The notes: generated from the sequence alone by a model not told the origin. Positions 1 through 6,748 are shown, counted from the first letter of the stretch. The stretch is DNA of 9,125 nt from Gammaproteobacteria bacterium (GCA_029881015.1 JAOUNK010000117.1:1-9125); one strand, 5' to 3'. A program made the numbers and translations.

Positions 1-37
1 GGTGAAAGTTGATCAGGTCCTGCAGTTCGACGCTCAT
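1..37 (-). CDS. start of an unidentified fifth operon gene (partial)
   Basis: An ATG lies 2 bp beyond the stop codon of the beta-subunit gene and opens a frame reading MSVELQDLINFH before the window ends. A GAG Shine-Dalgarno-like triplet overlaps the upstream stop codon at suitable spacing. The position and spacing suggest the last visible member of the redox operon, probably translated by coupling to the gene before it. Twelve residues are too few to recognise a family, so no function is proposed. A functional partner of the oxidoreductase, such as a ferredoxin or a carbon-metabolism enzyme, is only a guess from context. Confidence 0.6.
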   Translation of the reverse strand, partial: MSVELQDLINFH

Positions 38-39
38 GC

Positions 40-1005
40 TTAATCTCGTGGCCAAATCGTGAACTTGTCGAGTTCCTCATCGAGACCTTGCTTGATGAGT
101 TCGGGTGTATACAGCTGGTCCGGCTTACGCATGTCCTCGTAGCAGGGCACGTCCGGGTTCCTGTAGAGGATGCCAACAGGCAATTGCTCGCTCGTACCGA
201 CAATTTCGCGTGCGCCGACAAGGTCGGCGGGGTCGTGCTCGACCTGCTCCTTGTAGACACGAGACAGCGCTGGCGAAAGCTGGATGCCGTTCTCGTGCGT
301 CAGCATCAGCAGGCTGGCCGGGTTCTGGATACAGGGCTCCCATCGGTTGTCCTGGAACTCAGGACAGCGCTGCAGGATGCGGATAAACGAGAAGCCCCGG
401 TGTTTGAAGCCTTCGTGAATGATCTGGTATAGCACTTCCGGTATCCAGTCCGGCGCCTGGGCTACAAATGACAGGTTGGACATGCCAAGTGTCGCCTGCA
501 GCGGATCGAAGGGCTGCAGAACCGTGCCTCGCGGGGACGTATTGCTGCGGGTTCCGATCGGCGAGGTGGGGGAGGCCTGGTTCTTGGTAAGACCGTAGAT
601 GTTGTTGTCGTGCATCATCACGGTCATATTCATGTTGTAGCGCGTCGCATGTACCCAGTGCGCGGTGCCTATACTCATGCAATCGCCATCGCCTGTGTTG
701 ACGAACACATTAAGATCCGGGCGCCGCATCTTGATTCCCTCGGCGATAGGCAGCGCACGTCCATGCAGACCGTGAAAACCGTAGGTGCCCATGTAGAACG
801 GGAACCGGCTGGAGCAGCCGATACCCGAAACGAAGACAATTTTCTCGAGAGGCAACTGTTCCTCGCGGCAGACCCGCTGAACGGCCGCCAGTATGGCGTT
901 GTCGCCGCAACCTGTACACCAACGCGGGGTACAGCCTGCATAGTCTTCGAGAGTGTGTTCGACGCGCGCCGACTCGCGCAGGAAGTCGTTTGCTTTAGTG
1001 CTCAT
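40..1005 (-). CDS. korB: 2-oxoacid:ferredoxin oxidoreductase, beta subunit (KorB-like)
   Basis: This is the thiamine pyrophosphate and iron-sulfur subunit of a two-subunit 2-oxoacid:ferredoxin oxidoreductase (cytoplasmic). It decarboxylates a 2-oxoacid with CoA and passes electrons to ferredoxin. The 321-residue length fits KorB/PorB proteins that lack a fused ferredoxin domain. The TPP/Mg motif GDGD is at residues 105-108, followed by DNNIYGLTKNQ near 133-143 and SPTSP. Cys30 and Cys33 (WCTGCGD), Cys64 (GIGCSSR) and Cys214 (QRCPEF) match the spacing of the single [4Fe-4S] ligand set known in archaeal two-subunit enzymes. I chose the ATG at 1005, not an upstream ATG at 1098, because it overlaps the alpha-subunit stop codon as ATGA, has GAAAGG 8 nt upstream, and the extra 31 residues are low-complexity arginine-rich sequence. 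Substrate (2-oxoglutarate, pyruvate or branched-chain 2-oxoacid) cannot be settled by eye; the symbol reflects family resemblance. Confidence 0.92.
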   Translation of the reverse strand: MSTKANDFLRESARVEHTLEDYAGCTPRWCTGCGDNAILAAVQRVCREEQLPLEKIVFVSGIGCSSRFPFYMGTYGFHGLHGRALPIAEGIKMRRPDLNVFVNTGDGDCMSIGTAHWVHATRYNMNMTVMMHDNNIYGLTKNQASPTSPIGTRSNTSPRGTVLQPFDPLQATLGMSNLSFVAQAPDWIPEVLYQIIHEGFKHRGFSFIRILQRCPEFQDNRWEPCIQNPASLLMLTHENGIQLSPALSRVYKEQVEHDPADLVGAREIVGTSEQLPVGILYRNPDVPCYEDMRKPDQLYTPELIKQGLDEELDKFTIWPRD

Positions 1006-2885
1006 TTGTCCAGCCTTTCGCGAATCGCGCGTTCTACTGTGCCGGGCTTGATCGGTTGTTCGCCTACTTCGCCCCAGCAATCGACGTCGACGAGGCACCT
1101 GGCCCTGAGAAGCCAGCCCAGGTTCGAGTAGCGCCGGTTCTCTTCGTCGATCAGCTCATCGTCCAGCGAGTCCGCCCAGTTGTTTTCCACCACGAGCACC
1201 TTGTCGAAACGGTGCAGGATTTCCTTAATGCCCGACGCCATTGGCTGCAGGAACTTGATATGCAAGGAGGAGACGCTGTGCCCGTCGGCCCTGACACGCT
1301 GTACGGCCTCTTCGATGGAGCCGCGCGTGCTGCCCCAGCCGACGACCAACAGCTCGCCCTTGTCGTCACCGAACACTTGCGGTGTCTTCAGTGTCTTCTG
1401 CAGCGCGGCAATCTTGAGGCTGCGGTGGCGCATTCCTTCCTTGTTAACCTTCAGGTTGTAGGCCACGCCACTCGTGCGGTCATGCGCAAGCCCGGTCAGC
1501 GTATGCATGCCGTTGGGTTGACCCGGTATGACACGCTGCCGTTGACCGCTGCGAGAATCCCAGTTGTAGGGCAGGTAGTCCGGATCGACCGGGCTTTGGT
1601 CGACCGGCGGTGCGAGCCATTCCTTACTGAGTTCAGGGCGCGGGAACGGCTGCTGTGCCGTTGCCAGGTTTGCGTCGCTCAGGAGCACGACCACCGTATT
1701 GAACGTCTCTGCGATCTTGCGCGCCGCGATTACGGAGTAGAAACAATCCTCGATGTCGCTGGCTGCCATGACCACTTTGGGTGCATCGCCATGGCTGCCG
1801 AAACAGGCGGTCAGGAGGTCTCCCTGTTCGGGTTTCGTCGGCTGGCCCGTGGACGGGCCGCCACGCTGAACGTCGATGACGACGAGCGGGATTTCCGCCA
1901 TGACAGCGAGACCCAGTACTTCCTGCTTGAGCGAGTAGCCCGGTCCCGAGGTAATGGTGACGGCACACTTGCCGGCATAGGAAGAACCGACGGCAAATGC
2001 GGCCGCAGCTATCTCGTCCTCTGCCTGGTGCACCACACCGCCCACTTTCTCGAAGACGTCGCTGAGGTAATGCGATGCCGACGTTGCGGGCGTGATCGGG
2101 TACATTGCACAGACTTCCATGCCGGATGCCATGACGCCAAGCGCGAGAGACGTGTTGCCGTTGACGACAACATGCGGTTCGACGGTCGGCGTCGCCGGAA
2201 TCTTGAACTTGATTCTGAGGTTCTTCTCCGCCCAGGCGAACCCGGCGTCGACCAGTTTCTGGTTCGATGCAATGACGAGATCGCCTTTCTTCCCGAAAAT
2301 AAAGCGCACCTGTTCGTGTGCGGCATCCGTGCTGAGGCTGTAGATGCTGCATAGCAGGCCAAGCACGAACATGTTCTTGCCGCGACGGGGATCCCTGACG
2401 ATCTTCAGGCACTCGGCCTGCATCGGTACCTCGTAGACGTCAAAACCCTGCGCGACCAGTTCGTCGAAAACTCTTGCGTAGGAGGCTGCAATACCGGGGT
2501 CATCGCTATGCCGCCACATGTCCTCCAGCAGGATCGCGCTGCCGGGTTTGAGCTGGTCGGCGCGGAGCCTGCCCAGGAGCACCTGTTCGTTGAACGCGAT
2601 GGTCAGGTCGGTTTCGTCGCCGCCATTGGTCAGGCGGCGGCTGGCTACCCTGATGCGATTGCCGCTGGCGCCCTCGACGCTGCGCGCCGGTGGCTGAATT
2701 TCCGCGGGTATGATCTCGGTGGTCCAGATACCGTAACCAAGGCGGGCGGCGATCGCGCCAAACGATTGCCCGCATTTCTGGGCCCCTTCGCCCGAGTCGC
2801 TCAGGATCTCGACGATGTGTTCGTCGATCTCAATGGCCGGCTTCCCGACTGGCGTTGTGGTGCGTCTTTTCTTCGCTACTGCCAT
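1002..2885 (-). CDS. korA: 2-oxoacid:ferredoxin oxidoreductase, fused gamma-alpha subunit (KorA-like)
   Basis: This is the large partner of the beta subunit. Residues ~25-225 form the gamma (CoA/acceptor-side) domain, beginning LSDSGEGAQKCGQSFG. The alpha pyrimidine-binding domain starts near residue 240 and carries the diagnostic YPITPAT motif at 262-268. A C-terminal domain follows, with KFLQPMASGIKEIL and VVENNWADSLDDEL. The 627-residue gamma-alpha fusion is the usual architecture of the two-subunit OFOR group. The first ~20 residues are a lysine/arginine-rich extension with no recognised role. ATG follows the upstream stop by 10 bp with an AGGA-type ribosome site; the stop overlaps the beta start by 4 bp. 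Such enzymes are oxygen-sensitive in many organisms, but aerobic versions are known. The sequence alone does not show whether this one runs oxidatively or in a carboxylating direction. Confidence 0.93.
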   Translation of the reverse strand: MAVAKKRRTTTPVGKPAIEIDEHIVEILSDSGEGAQKCGQSFGAIAARLGYGIWTTEIIPAEIQPPARSVEGASGNRIRVASRRLTNGGDETDLTIAFNEQVLLGRLRADQLKPGSAILLEDMWRHSDDPGIAASYARVFDELVAQGFDVYEVPMQAECLKIVRDPRRGKNMFVLGLLCSIYSLSTDAAHEQVRFIFGKKGDLVIASNQKLVDAGFAWAEKNLRIKFKIPATPTVEPHVVVNGNTSLALGVMASGMEVCAMYPITPATSASHYLSDVFEKVGGVVHQAEDEIAAAAFAVGSSYAGKCAVTITSGPGYSLKQEVLGLAVMAEIPLVVIDVQRGGPSTGQPTKPEQGDLLTACFGSHGDAPKVVMAASDIEDCFYSVIAARKIAETFNTVVVLLSDANLATAQQPFPRPELSKEWLAPPVDQSPVDPDYLPYNWDSRSGQRQRVIPGQPNGMHTLTGLAHDRTSGVAYNLKVNKEGMRHRSLKIAALQKTLKTPQVFGDDKGELLVVGWGSTRGSIEEAVQRVRADGHSVSSLHIKFLQPMASGIKEILHRFDKVLVVENNWADSLDDELIDEENRRYSNLGWLLRARCLVDVDCWGEVGEQPIKPGTVERAIRERLDK

Positions 2886-2895
2886 CGTGTGTGTC

Positions 2896-4395
2896 CTATG
2901 CGACGCGGATGCGTACGTGGGATTTTTCGTTGGGGTCGATGCCGAAGATCGTGTCAGTCCGCTCTGTCGGCGTGTCGTAGATGTGGTCGGAATCGCGAAT
3001 GCCGAGGTAGGCTTTCATACTGCGCGCGGCCTGGCGCCCCGTGCCCATCGCCAGGATGACCGTTGCCGCGCCGGTAACAATGTCGCCACCCGCGTAAACA
3101 CCGGCCATGGAGGTCGCCAAACGCTCGTCAGTCTCGATATAGCCCCATTTGTTGAGCGCGATCTTCGAGGTCTGACCGATAATCGGGTTTGCGTTCGTAC
3201 CGATCGCGTAAACGACGGTATCCACGGCGAACTCGTACTCGCTGCCTTCGATGGGTACGGGCCGGCGGCGCCCCGAATCATCGGGTTCGCCGAGTTCCAT
3301 GCGCTGGCAGCGCAACGCCCTGACATTGCCTTCGCCGTCATCGAGAATTTCGATGGGCGCGGTCAGCCATTCGAAGCGCACGCCTTCTTCCTCGGCATGT
3401 TCGACTTCTTCCACGCGGGCAGGACTCTCTTTGCGCGTGCGACGATAGAGGCAATACACTTCTTCCGCGCCGGCGCGCAGGGAGACCCTGAGCGCATCCA
3501 TTGCGGTATTGCCGGAGCCGATGACAGCCACGCGCTTGCCGAGGCCGAGGGGTGTGTCGTTGGCAGGGAAGTCCGTCGCGCCCATCAGGTTGCAGCGCGT
3601 AAGCAGCTCGTTGGCGGACAGGACGCCATTAAGCGATTCGCCGTCTATGCCCATGAAACTCGGGTACCCGGCACCCGTGCCGATAAAGACGGCGTCGAAG
3701 CCGAGTTCGTCGAGCATCTGCTCGATGGTGAACAGGCGCCCGACCAGCGTATTGCACTTGATCTTCACGCCCAGCGCCTTGAGGTTCTCAAGCTCGGCAT
3801 CGAGAATGTCGTTGGGGAGACGGAACTCGGGGATGCCGTACCGCAACACGCCACCCGCCTCGTGCAGCGCCTCGAAGATCGTGACCTCGCATCCGGCCTT
3901 GGCCATGTCCGCGGCACAGGCCATACCGGCCGGGCCCGAGCCGACGATACCGATGCGGAAGCCGTTGGGCTCGATGTAAGGTACATTCCGCCACCCGGCC
4001 TCGATGGCCTGGTCACCGACCCAGCGTTCGAGGCGGCCGATGGCCACAGGCTCGTATTTCGCGCCGACGGGGCAAACGCCTTCGCACTGGTCTTCCTGGG
4101 GGCACACACGCCCGCAGATGGCCGGAAGCAGCGTCGATTCCGTGAGAATGTCGTAGGCGCCGCGATAGTCCTTGTCGCAAATCTTCTGGATGAAGCCGGG
4201 AATGTCGATGGCAACGGGACACGCAGCCACGCATTTCGGATTGGGACACATCAGGCACCGTTCGCATTCGAGCAGCGCGGCGTCCAGCCCGAAGCCGAGT
4301 GCGACTTCGTCAAAATTATGGGTGCGCTCGACGGGGTCCTGGACCGGCATCTCGGCACGGTCCTTCGGAATATTTCGTATCGTCTTCTTAGCCAC
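2896..4395 (-). CDS. NfnB/SudA/GltD-like FAD and [4Fe-4S] oxidoreductase subunit
   Basis: This 499-residue protein belongs to the family of the glutamate synthase small subunit (GltD), NfnB (NfnL) and SudA. Members exchange electrons between NAD(P)H, flavin and iron-sulfur clusters. The N-terminal ferredoxin-like region has Cys44, 47, 50, 55 and 59, and a second group at Cys94, 98, 104 and 108. An FAD dinucleotide fold follows (GSGPAG, ~152-157), then GIPEFRLP, an NAD(P)-binding fold (VIGSGNTAMD) and the C-terminal FAD motif YAGGDIVTGAATV. No glutamate synthase large subunit is present. The preceding gene instead encodes the NfnA/SudB partner, so an Nfn-type heterodimer is more likely than glutamate synthase. 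The start codon is GTG, directly abutting the upstream TAA, which suggests translational coupling. Whether the complex bifurcates electrons is not decidable from the motifs I can read. Confidence 0.9.
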   Translation of the reverse strand: MAKKTIRNIPKDRAEMPVQDPVERTHNFDEVALGFGLDAALLECERCLMCPNPKCVAACPVAIDIPGFIQKICDKDYRGAYDILTESTLLPAICGRVCPQEDQCEGVCPVGAKYEPVAIGRLERWVGDQAIEAGWRNVPYIEPNGFRIGIVGSGPAGMACAADMAKAGCEVTIFEALHEAGGVLRYGIPEFRLPNDILDAELENLKALGVKIKCNTLVGRLFTIEQMLDELGFDAVFIGTGAGYPSFMGIDGESLNGVLSANELLTRCNLMGATDFPANDTPLGLGKRVAVIGSGNTAMDALRVSLRAGAEEVYCLYRRTRKESPARVEEVEHAEEEGVRFEWLTAPIEILDDGEGNVRALRCQRMELGEPDDSGRRRPVPIEGSEYEFAVDTVVYAIGTNANPIIGQTSKIALNKWGYIETDERLATSMAGVYAGGDIVTGAATVILAMGTGRQAARSMKAYLGIRDSDHIYDTPTERTDTIFGIDPNEKSHVRIRVA

Positions 4396-5472
4396 TTACA
4401 CAGTCGCCTTTTGCCAGTTGTCCGTAGCCTGTTGCTCATCACGGCGAAACCGCTTCAGACGCCGCATGAGATCGTCGAAATCGACCTTGTGTGCATCGAA
4501 CTCGGGCCCGTCGACGCAGGCGAACTTGATGTCGTTGCCGATGGTCACGCGGCACCCACCGCACATGCCGGTGCCGTCGACCATGATGGGATTCATGCTC
4601 ACGATGGTCTCTATGCCGAGAGGGCGGGTCGTCTCGGCGCAGGCCTGCATCATGACCGGCGGGCCAATCGCGATAACCCGTTCGGTGTCTGGATGTTGTG
4701 CCAGGGCCTTCTCGAGACCAGCCGTGACGCGACCCTGCATCCCGGCCGAGCCATCGTCCGTGCAGATAATCAGCTCATCACAGTATTTCTCGAACTCGTC
4801 CTGCCAGAAGACAAGATCGCTGTTGCGAAAACCGACCACGCCAACGACGTAGGCACCCGCTTCCTTGAAGGCGCGTAATTGCGGGTAGATAGGCGCGACG
4901 CCAAGGCCGCCGCCGACGCAGATAACCTTGCGGGCGTCGAGTTCGCTCGGGTATCCCATGGGGCCGACCAGTGCGTGCAGGTACGTGCCGGCACGGCATT
5001 GCTGCTGCATTTCCCGGGTCGATTTGCCAACCGCCTGGATAACCAGCGTGATCGTACCCCTGGCGCAATCGAAATCGGCAATGGTGAGCGGAATGCGTTC
5101 ACCGTGGTCGTGCAGGATCACGATGACAAACTGGCCCGGTTTCGCGGCTTTTGCGAGCAACGGTGCGTTCACCTCGAGCAGGAAAGTGACGTCCGAGAAG
5201 TCTTCGCGGCGCTTGATGAGGAAGCCTCGCTCGTCATCCGAGAAGGCCGGGGTTCGGCATGCGCGCTCGTGTTTCGGGCCTCGACGCGCTTCTTCGATTT
5301 CTTCGCGCAGCTCCAGAACAACCGCGTCACGTGCCGCAATTGCTGCGTCGAGATCCTGAGTGTGCAGGGATCGGCGCAGGTCGTAACCCAGGGTATCGCG
5401 GAGGAGGCGAGGTACAGCCACCTTGACCCACCAGGTCTTGTTACGCTGGAACAGGTATTTCGTGTCAGCCAT
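4396..5472 (-). CDS. NfnA/SudB-like FAD/NAD [2Fe-2S] reductase with recombinase-type N-terminal extension
   Basis: The protein has 358 residues, against about 280 for family members. From about residue 82 it is a typical sulfide/dihydroorotate dehydrogenase-like FAD/NAD-binding protein. GQF is at 113-115, the flavin motif ERIPLTIAD at 125-133 and the NAD-binding motif VGGGLGVAP at 186-194. The C-terminal cluster motif is Asp299-x4-Cys304-x2-Cys307-x11-Cys319, matching the Asp-Cys3 [2Fe-2S] ligand set known in SudB/NfnA. Residues 1-65 are foreign to this family and resemble the N-terminal domain of tyrosine recombinases. The start at 5472 has GGAAAGG in front. There is no in-frame ATG, GTG or TTG near residue 82, so a shorter product from a conventional start is unlikely. 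It leads the operon and pairs with the NfnB-like protein downstream. Probable role: entry or exit of NAD(H) electrons for the complex, in the cytoplasm. Confidence 0.88.
   Translation of the reverse strand: MADTKYLFQRNKTWWVKVAVPRLLRDTLGYDLRRSLHTQDLDAAIAARDAVVLELREEIEEARRGPKHERACRTPAFSDDERGFLIKRREDFSDVTFLLEVNAPLLAKAAKPGQFVIVILHDHGERIPLTIADFDCARGTITLVIQAVGKSTREMQQQCRAGTYLHALVGPMGYPSELDARKVICVGGGLGVAPIYPQLRAFKEAGAYVVGVVGFRNSDLVFWQDEFEKYCDELIICTDDGSAGMQGRVTAGLEKALAQHPDTERVIAIGPPVMMQACAETTRPLGIETIVSMNPIMVDGTGMCGGCRVTIGNDIKFACVDGPEFDAHKVDFDDLMRRLKRFRRDEQQATDNWQKATV
5278..5472 (-). other. tyrosine-recombinase N-terminal (DUF6538-like) domain fused to the reductase
   Basis: This is the segment encoding residues 1-65 of the operon's first protein. 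The pattern YLFQRNKTWWVKVAVP, then LLRDTLG, LRRSLHTQDLDAA and a charged helix (residues ~41-64) follows the typical layout of phage integrase N-terminal domains: strand, 'P..L...lG', 'SL.T.d...A', long helix. It stops before any core-binding or catalytic recombinase domain, and residues ~66-81 are a polar linker. Codon choice looks the same as in the rest of the gene. Recognition is from memory of the family pattern, not a profile search. The alternative is an unrelated DNA- or protein-binding module of similar shape. Confidence 0.65.
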
Positions 5473-5474
5473 CG

Positions 5475-5505
5475 TGTACCTTTCCTTATTGCTTTTGTAC
5501 CTTTC
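5475..5505 (-). repeat. 10-bp direct repeat in front of the redox operon
   Basis: On the minus strand, GAAAGGTACA occurs twice, at 5496-5505 and 5475-5484, with a 21-bp period (two helical turns) and an A-rich spacer. The copy nearer the gene supplies the Shine-Dalgarno sequence, so part of its sequence is explained by translation. The other copy is not. It could be an operator, a small tandem duplication or chance. Confidence 0.6.
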
Positions 5506-5535
5506 GCACGGTGCGCTTCTGGCCCGATGCTGCCA

Positions 5536-5545
5536 ATACGCGTAT
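5536..5545. repeat. 10-bp perfect palindrome in the divergent intergenic region
   Basis: ATACGCGTAT reads the same on both strands and lies between the divergently transcribed redox operon and the aldolase gene. It could be the core of an operator for a dimeric regulator. It is short, and no second copy was seen in the window, so this is only a candidate. Confidence 0.3.
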
Positions 5546-5660
5546 GCCTTGGTTGGCTTAGGTGCTTGTCACGATAGACAGCAATCCGGCGACGCCCTAT
5601 TTTTCGCCCACAGGCGTTTGACCGGCGGGTTCACGCATCCCCCGACGGCGCAAGATGCTG

Positions 5661-5666
5661 TAGAAT
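5661..5666 (+). promoter_or_regulatory. possible -10 box of the aldolase gene
   Basis: TAGAAT matches the sigma-70 -10 consensus at five of six positions and lies 42 bp before the aldolase start codon. I found no good -35 box at 16-18 bp: the TTGACC at 5618-5623 is 37 bp away. A promoter dependent on an activator is possible, but the call is weak. Confidence 0.3.
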
Positions 5667-5708
5667 CGCGCCTCGACACCCGAATTAACCCCACTACCAG
5701 AGGCTATC

Positions 5709-6599
5709 GTGAGCAACGCAGAACAACTCCAGAAGATCAAGAACGCACCCGGATTCATCGCTGCACTGGACCAGAGTGGCGGCAGCACACCAAAGGCATT
5801 GGGTCTTTATGGCGTGACGCCGGACGCCTGGTCGAACGATGAAGAAATGTTCGACGTCGTACACGCGATGCGGACTCGCATTATGACCAGCCCGTCCTTC
5901 GGCGGAGATCGTATTCTCGGTGCGATCCTTTTCGAGAATACGATGGATCGCGAGGTCGAGGGCCAGTCGACCGCCGCTTACCTCTGGAAAGTCAAAAACG
6001 TCGTCCCTTTCCTGAAGGTGGACAAGGGCCTTGACGACGTCGTGGATGGTGCGCAGCTCATGAAGCCGATGCCGGATCTCGATGCGCTGCTCGAGAAGGC
6101 CCGCGCGGCTGGAATTTTCGGTACCAAGATGCGTTCCGTCATCAAGGAGGCGAATGCAGCGGGAATCAAGGCTGTTGTCGCGCAGCAGTTCGACGTCGGT
6201 CGCCGTATCGTGGCAGCCGGCCTGGTGCCGATCATCGAGCCGGAAGTCGATATCCACTGTCCGGACAAGGCAGCGGCAGAGGACATCCTGCACGCCGAGA
6301 TCAGGGCGCATCTCGATGGCCTGGGTGACGACGAGATCGTCATGCTCAAGCTGACGCTGCCGGAGAAGGACAACCTGTATGCCGATTTCGTCGCGCATCC
6401 GAACGTGGCGCGCGTCGTTGCCCTGTCAGGCGGCTATTCCCGCGATGAGGCGAATGCCCGCCTGGCGCGCCAGAACGGCATGGTCGCGAGCTTTTCGCGG
6501 GCCCTGTCCGAGGGCCTCAGTGCACAGCAGTCTGAGGAGGAATTCGACGCAACGCTGGACGCCTCTATTGCCAGTATCGCGGCAGCATCCGCAACCTGA
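5709..6599 (+). CDS. fda: class I fructose-bisphosphate aldolase, bacterial Fda type
   Basis: The enzyme reversibly cleaves fructose 1,6-bisphosphate to dihydroxyacetone phosphate and glyceraldehyde 3-phosphate in glycolysis and gluconeogenesis, through a Schiff base and without a metal. The 296 residues equal the length of the staphylococcal Fda family. The N-terminal ALDQSGGSTPKAL motif (19-31) is diagnostic. Lys214 in MLKLTLP is the expected Schiff-base lysine, Glu177 in IIEPEVD the expected proton acceptor, and LSGGYSRDEA (phosphate-binding loop) lies near the C-terminus. The start codon is GTG, preceded by AGAGG at 5-nt spacing. The next in-frame ATG (residue 47) would remove the conserved ALDQSGG segment. 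A strong intrinsic terminator follows, so it is probably transcribed alone, divergently from the redox operon. Confidence 0.96.
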   Translation: MSNAEQLQKIKNAPGFIAALDQSGGSTPKALGLYGVTPDAWSNDEEMFDVVHAMRTRIMTSPSFGGDRILGAILFENTMDREVEGQSTAAYLWKVKNVVPFLKVDKGLDDVVDGAQLMKPMPDLDALLEKARAAGIFGTKMRSVIKEANAAGIKAVVAQQFDVGRRIVAAGLVPIIEPEVDIHCPDKAAAEDILHAEIRAHLDGLGDDEIVMLKLTLPEKDNLYADFVAHPNVARVVALSGGYSRDEANARLARQNGMVASFSRALSEGLSAQQSEEEFDATLDASIASIAAASAT

Positions 6600-6629
6600 C
6601 AGGCCCTGCAATCGCAGGTCTGTGCGGAG

Positions 6630-6652
6630 AAGGGGCCTCGAGGCCCCTTTTT
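6630..6652 (+). terminator. intrinsic terminator after fda
   Basis: A perfect stem, GGGGCC-TCGA-GGCCCC, flanked by AA on the left and a run of five Ts on the right, starts 31 bp after the aldolase stop codon. It should form a very stable hairpin with a U-tract and end the fda transcript. It also implies that the following polyphosphate kinase gene has its own promoter. Confidence 0.93.
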
Positions 6653-6689
6653 CGTGGTTGGCCGAAAAGGCTGGCAATAGTGTATCTTC

Positions 6690-6714
6690 CCTATTTTGGT
6701 CAGCCGCAAATAGG
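6690..6714 (+). promoter_or_regulatory. inverted repeat upstream of ppk2
   Basis: CCTATTT at 6690-6696 and AAATAGG at 6708-6714 are exact inverted copies separated by 11 bp. They lie 41 bp before the likely ppk2 start, in an AT-richer stretch that should contain the ppk2 promoter. The spacing suits a dimeric repressor or activator site, or a weak RNA hairpin. No convincing -35/-10 pair was found here; TACTAT at 6730-6735 is a weak -10 candidate. Confidence 0.4.
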
Positions 6715-6742
6715 CCGAAAATACCGAAATACTATTAACCGC

Positions 6743-6748
6743 GGTGAG
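6743..6748 (+). promoter_or_regulatory. ribosome binding site deciding the ppk2 start
   Basis: GGTGAG lies 7 nt before the ATG at 6756. The alternative GTG start at 6744 sits inside this motif and has no ribosome site of its own, which favours the ATG. Confidence 0.7.

Noticed and set aside
1006..1098. Longer start for the beta subunit at 1098
   Set aside because: The added 31 residues are arginine-rich, overlap the alpha-subunit coding sequence extensively, and the ATG at 1005 has a good Shine-Dalgarno sequence and the typical ATGA overlap.
1056..2354. A 432-codon open frame on the plus strand across the korA-like gene
   Set aside because: It is antisense to a gene with clear OFOR motifs, has no domain of its own and no ribosome site of note.
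2896..4395. Annotation as glutamate synthase small subunit (gltD)
   Set aside because: No large subunit gene is nearby, and the adjacent NfnA/SudB-like partner and OFOR genes point to an Nfn/Sud-type role for this family member.
2815..4878. A 687-codon open frame on the plus strand across the NfnA/NfnB-like genes
   Set aside because: It is antisense to two well-supported genes, has no recognisable domain and an arginine/alanine/histidine-rich composition. Such frames are a by-product of GC-rich codon bias on the opposite strand.
5618..5623. TTGACC as a -35 box for fda
   Set aside because: There is no -10-like hexamer 16-18 bp downstream; the TAGAAT candidate is 37 bp away.
4396..5708. Prophage or integrative element remnant around the recombinase-like domain
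   Set aside because: Only the 65-residue N-terminal domain is present. I saw no catalytic recombinase domain, tRNA gene, long flanking repeats or other phage genes, so an element boundary cannot be supported.
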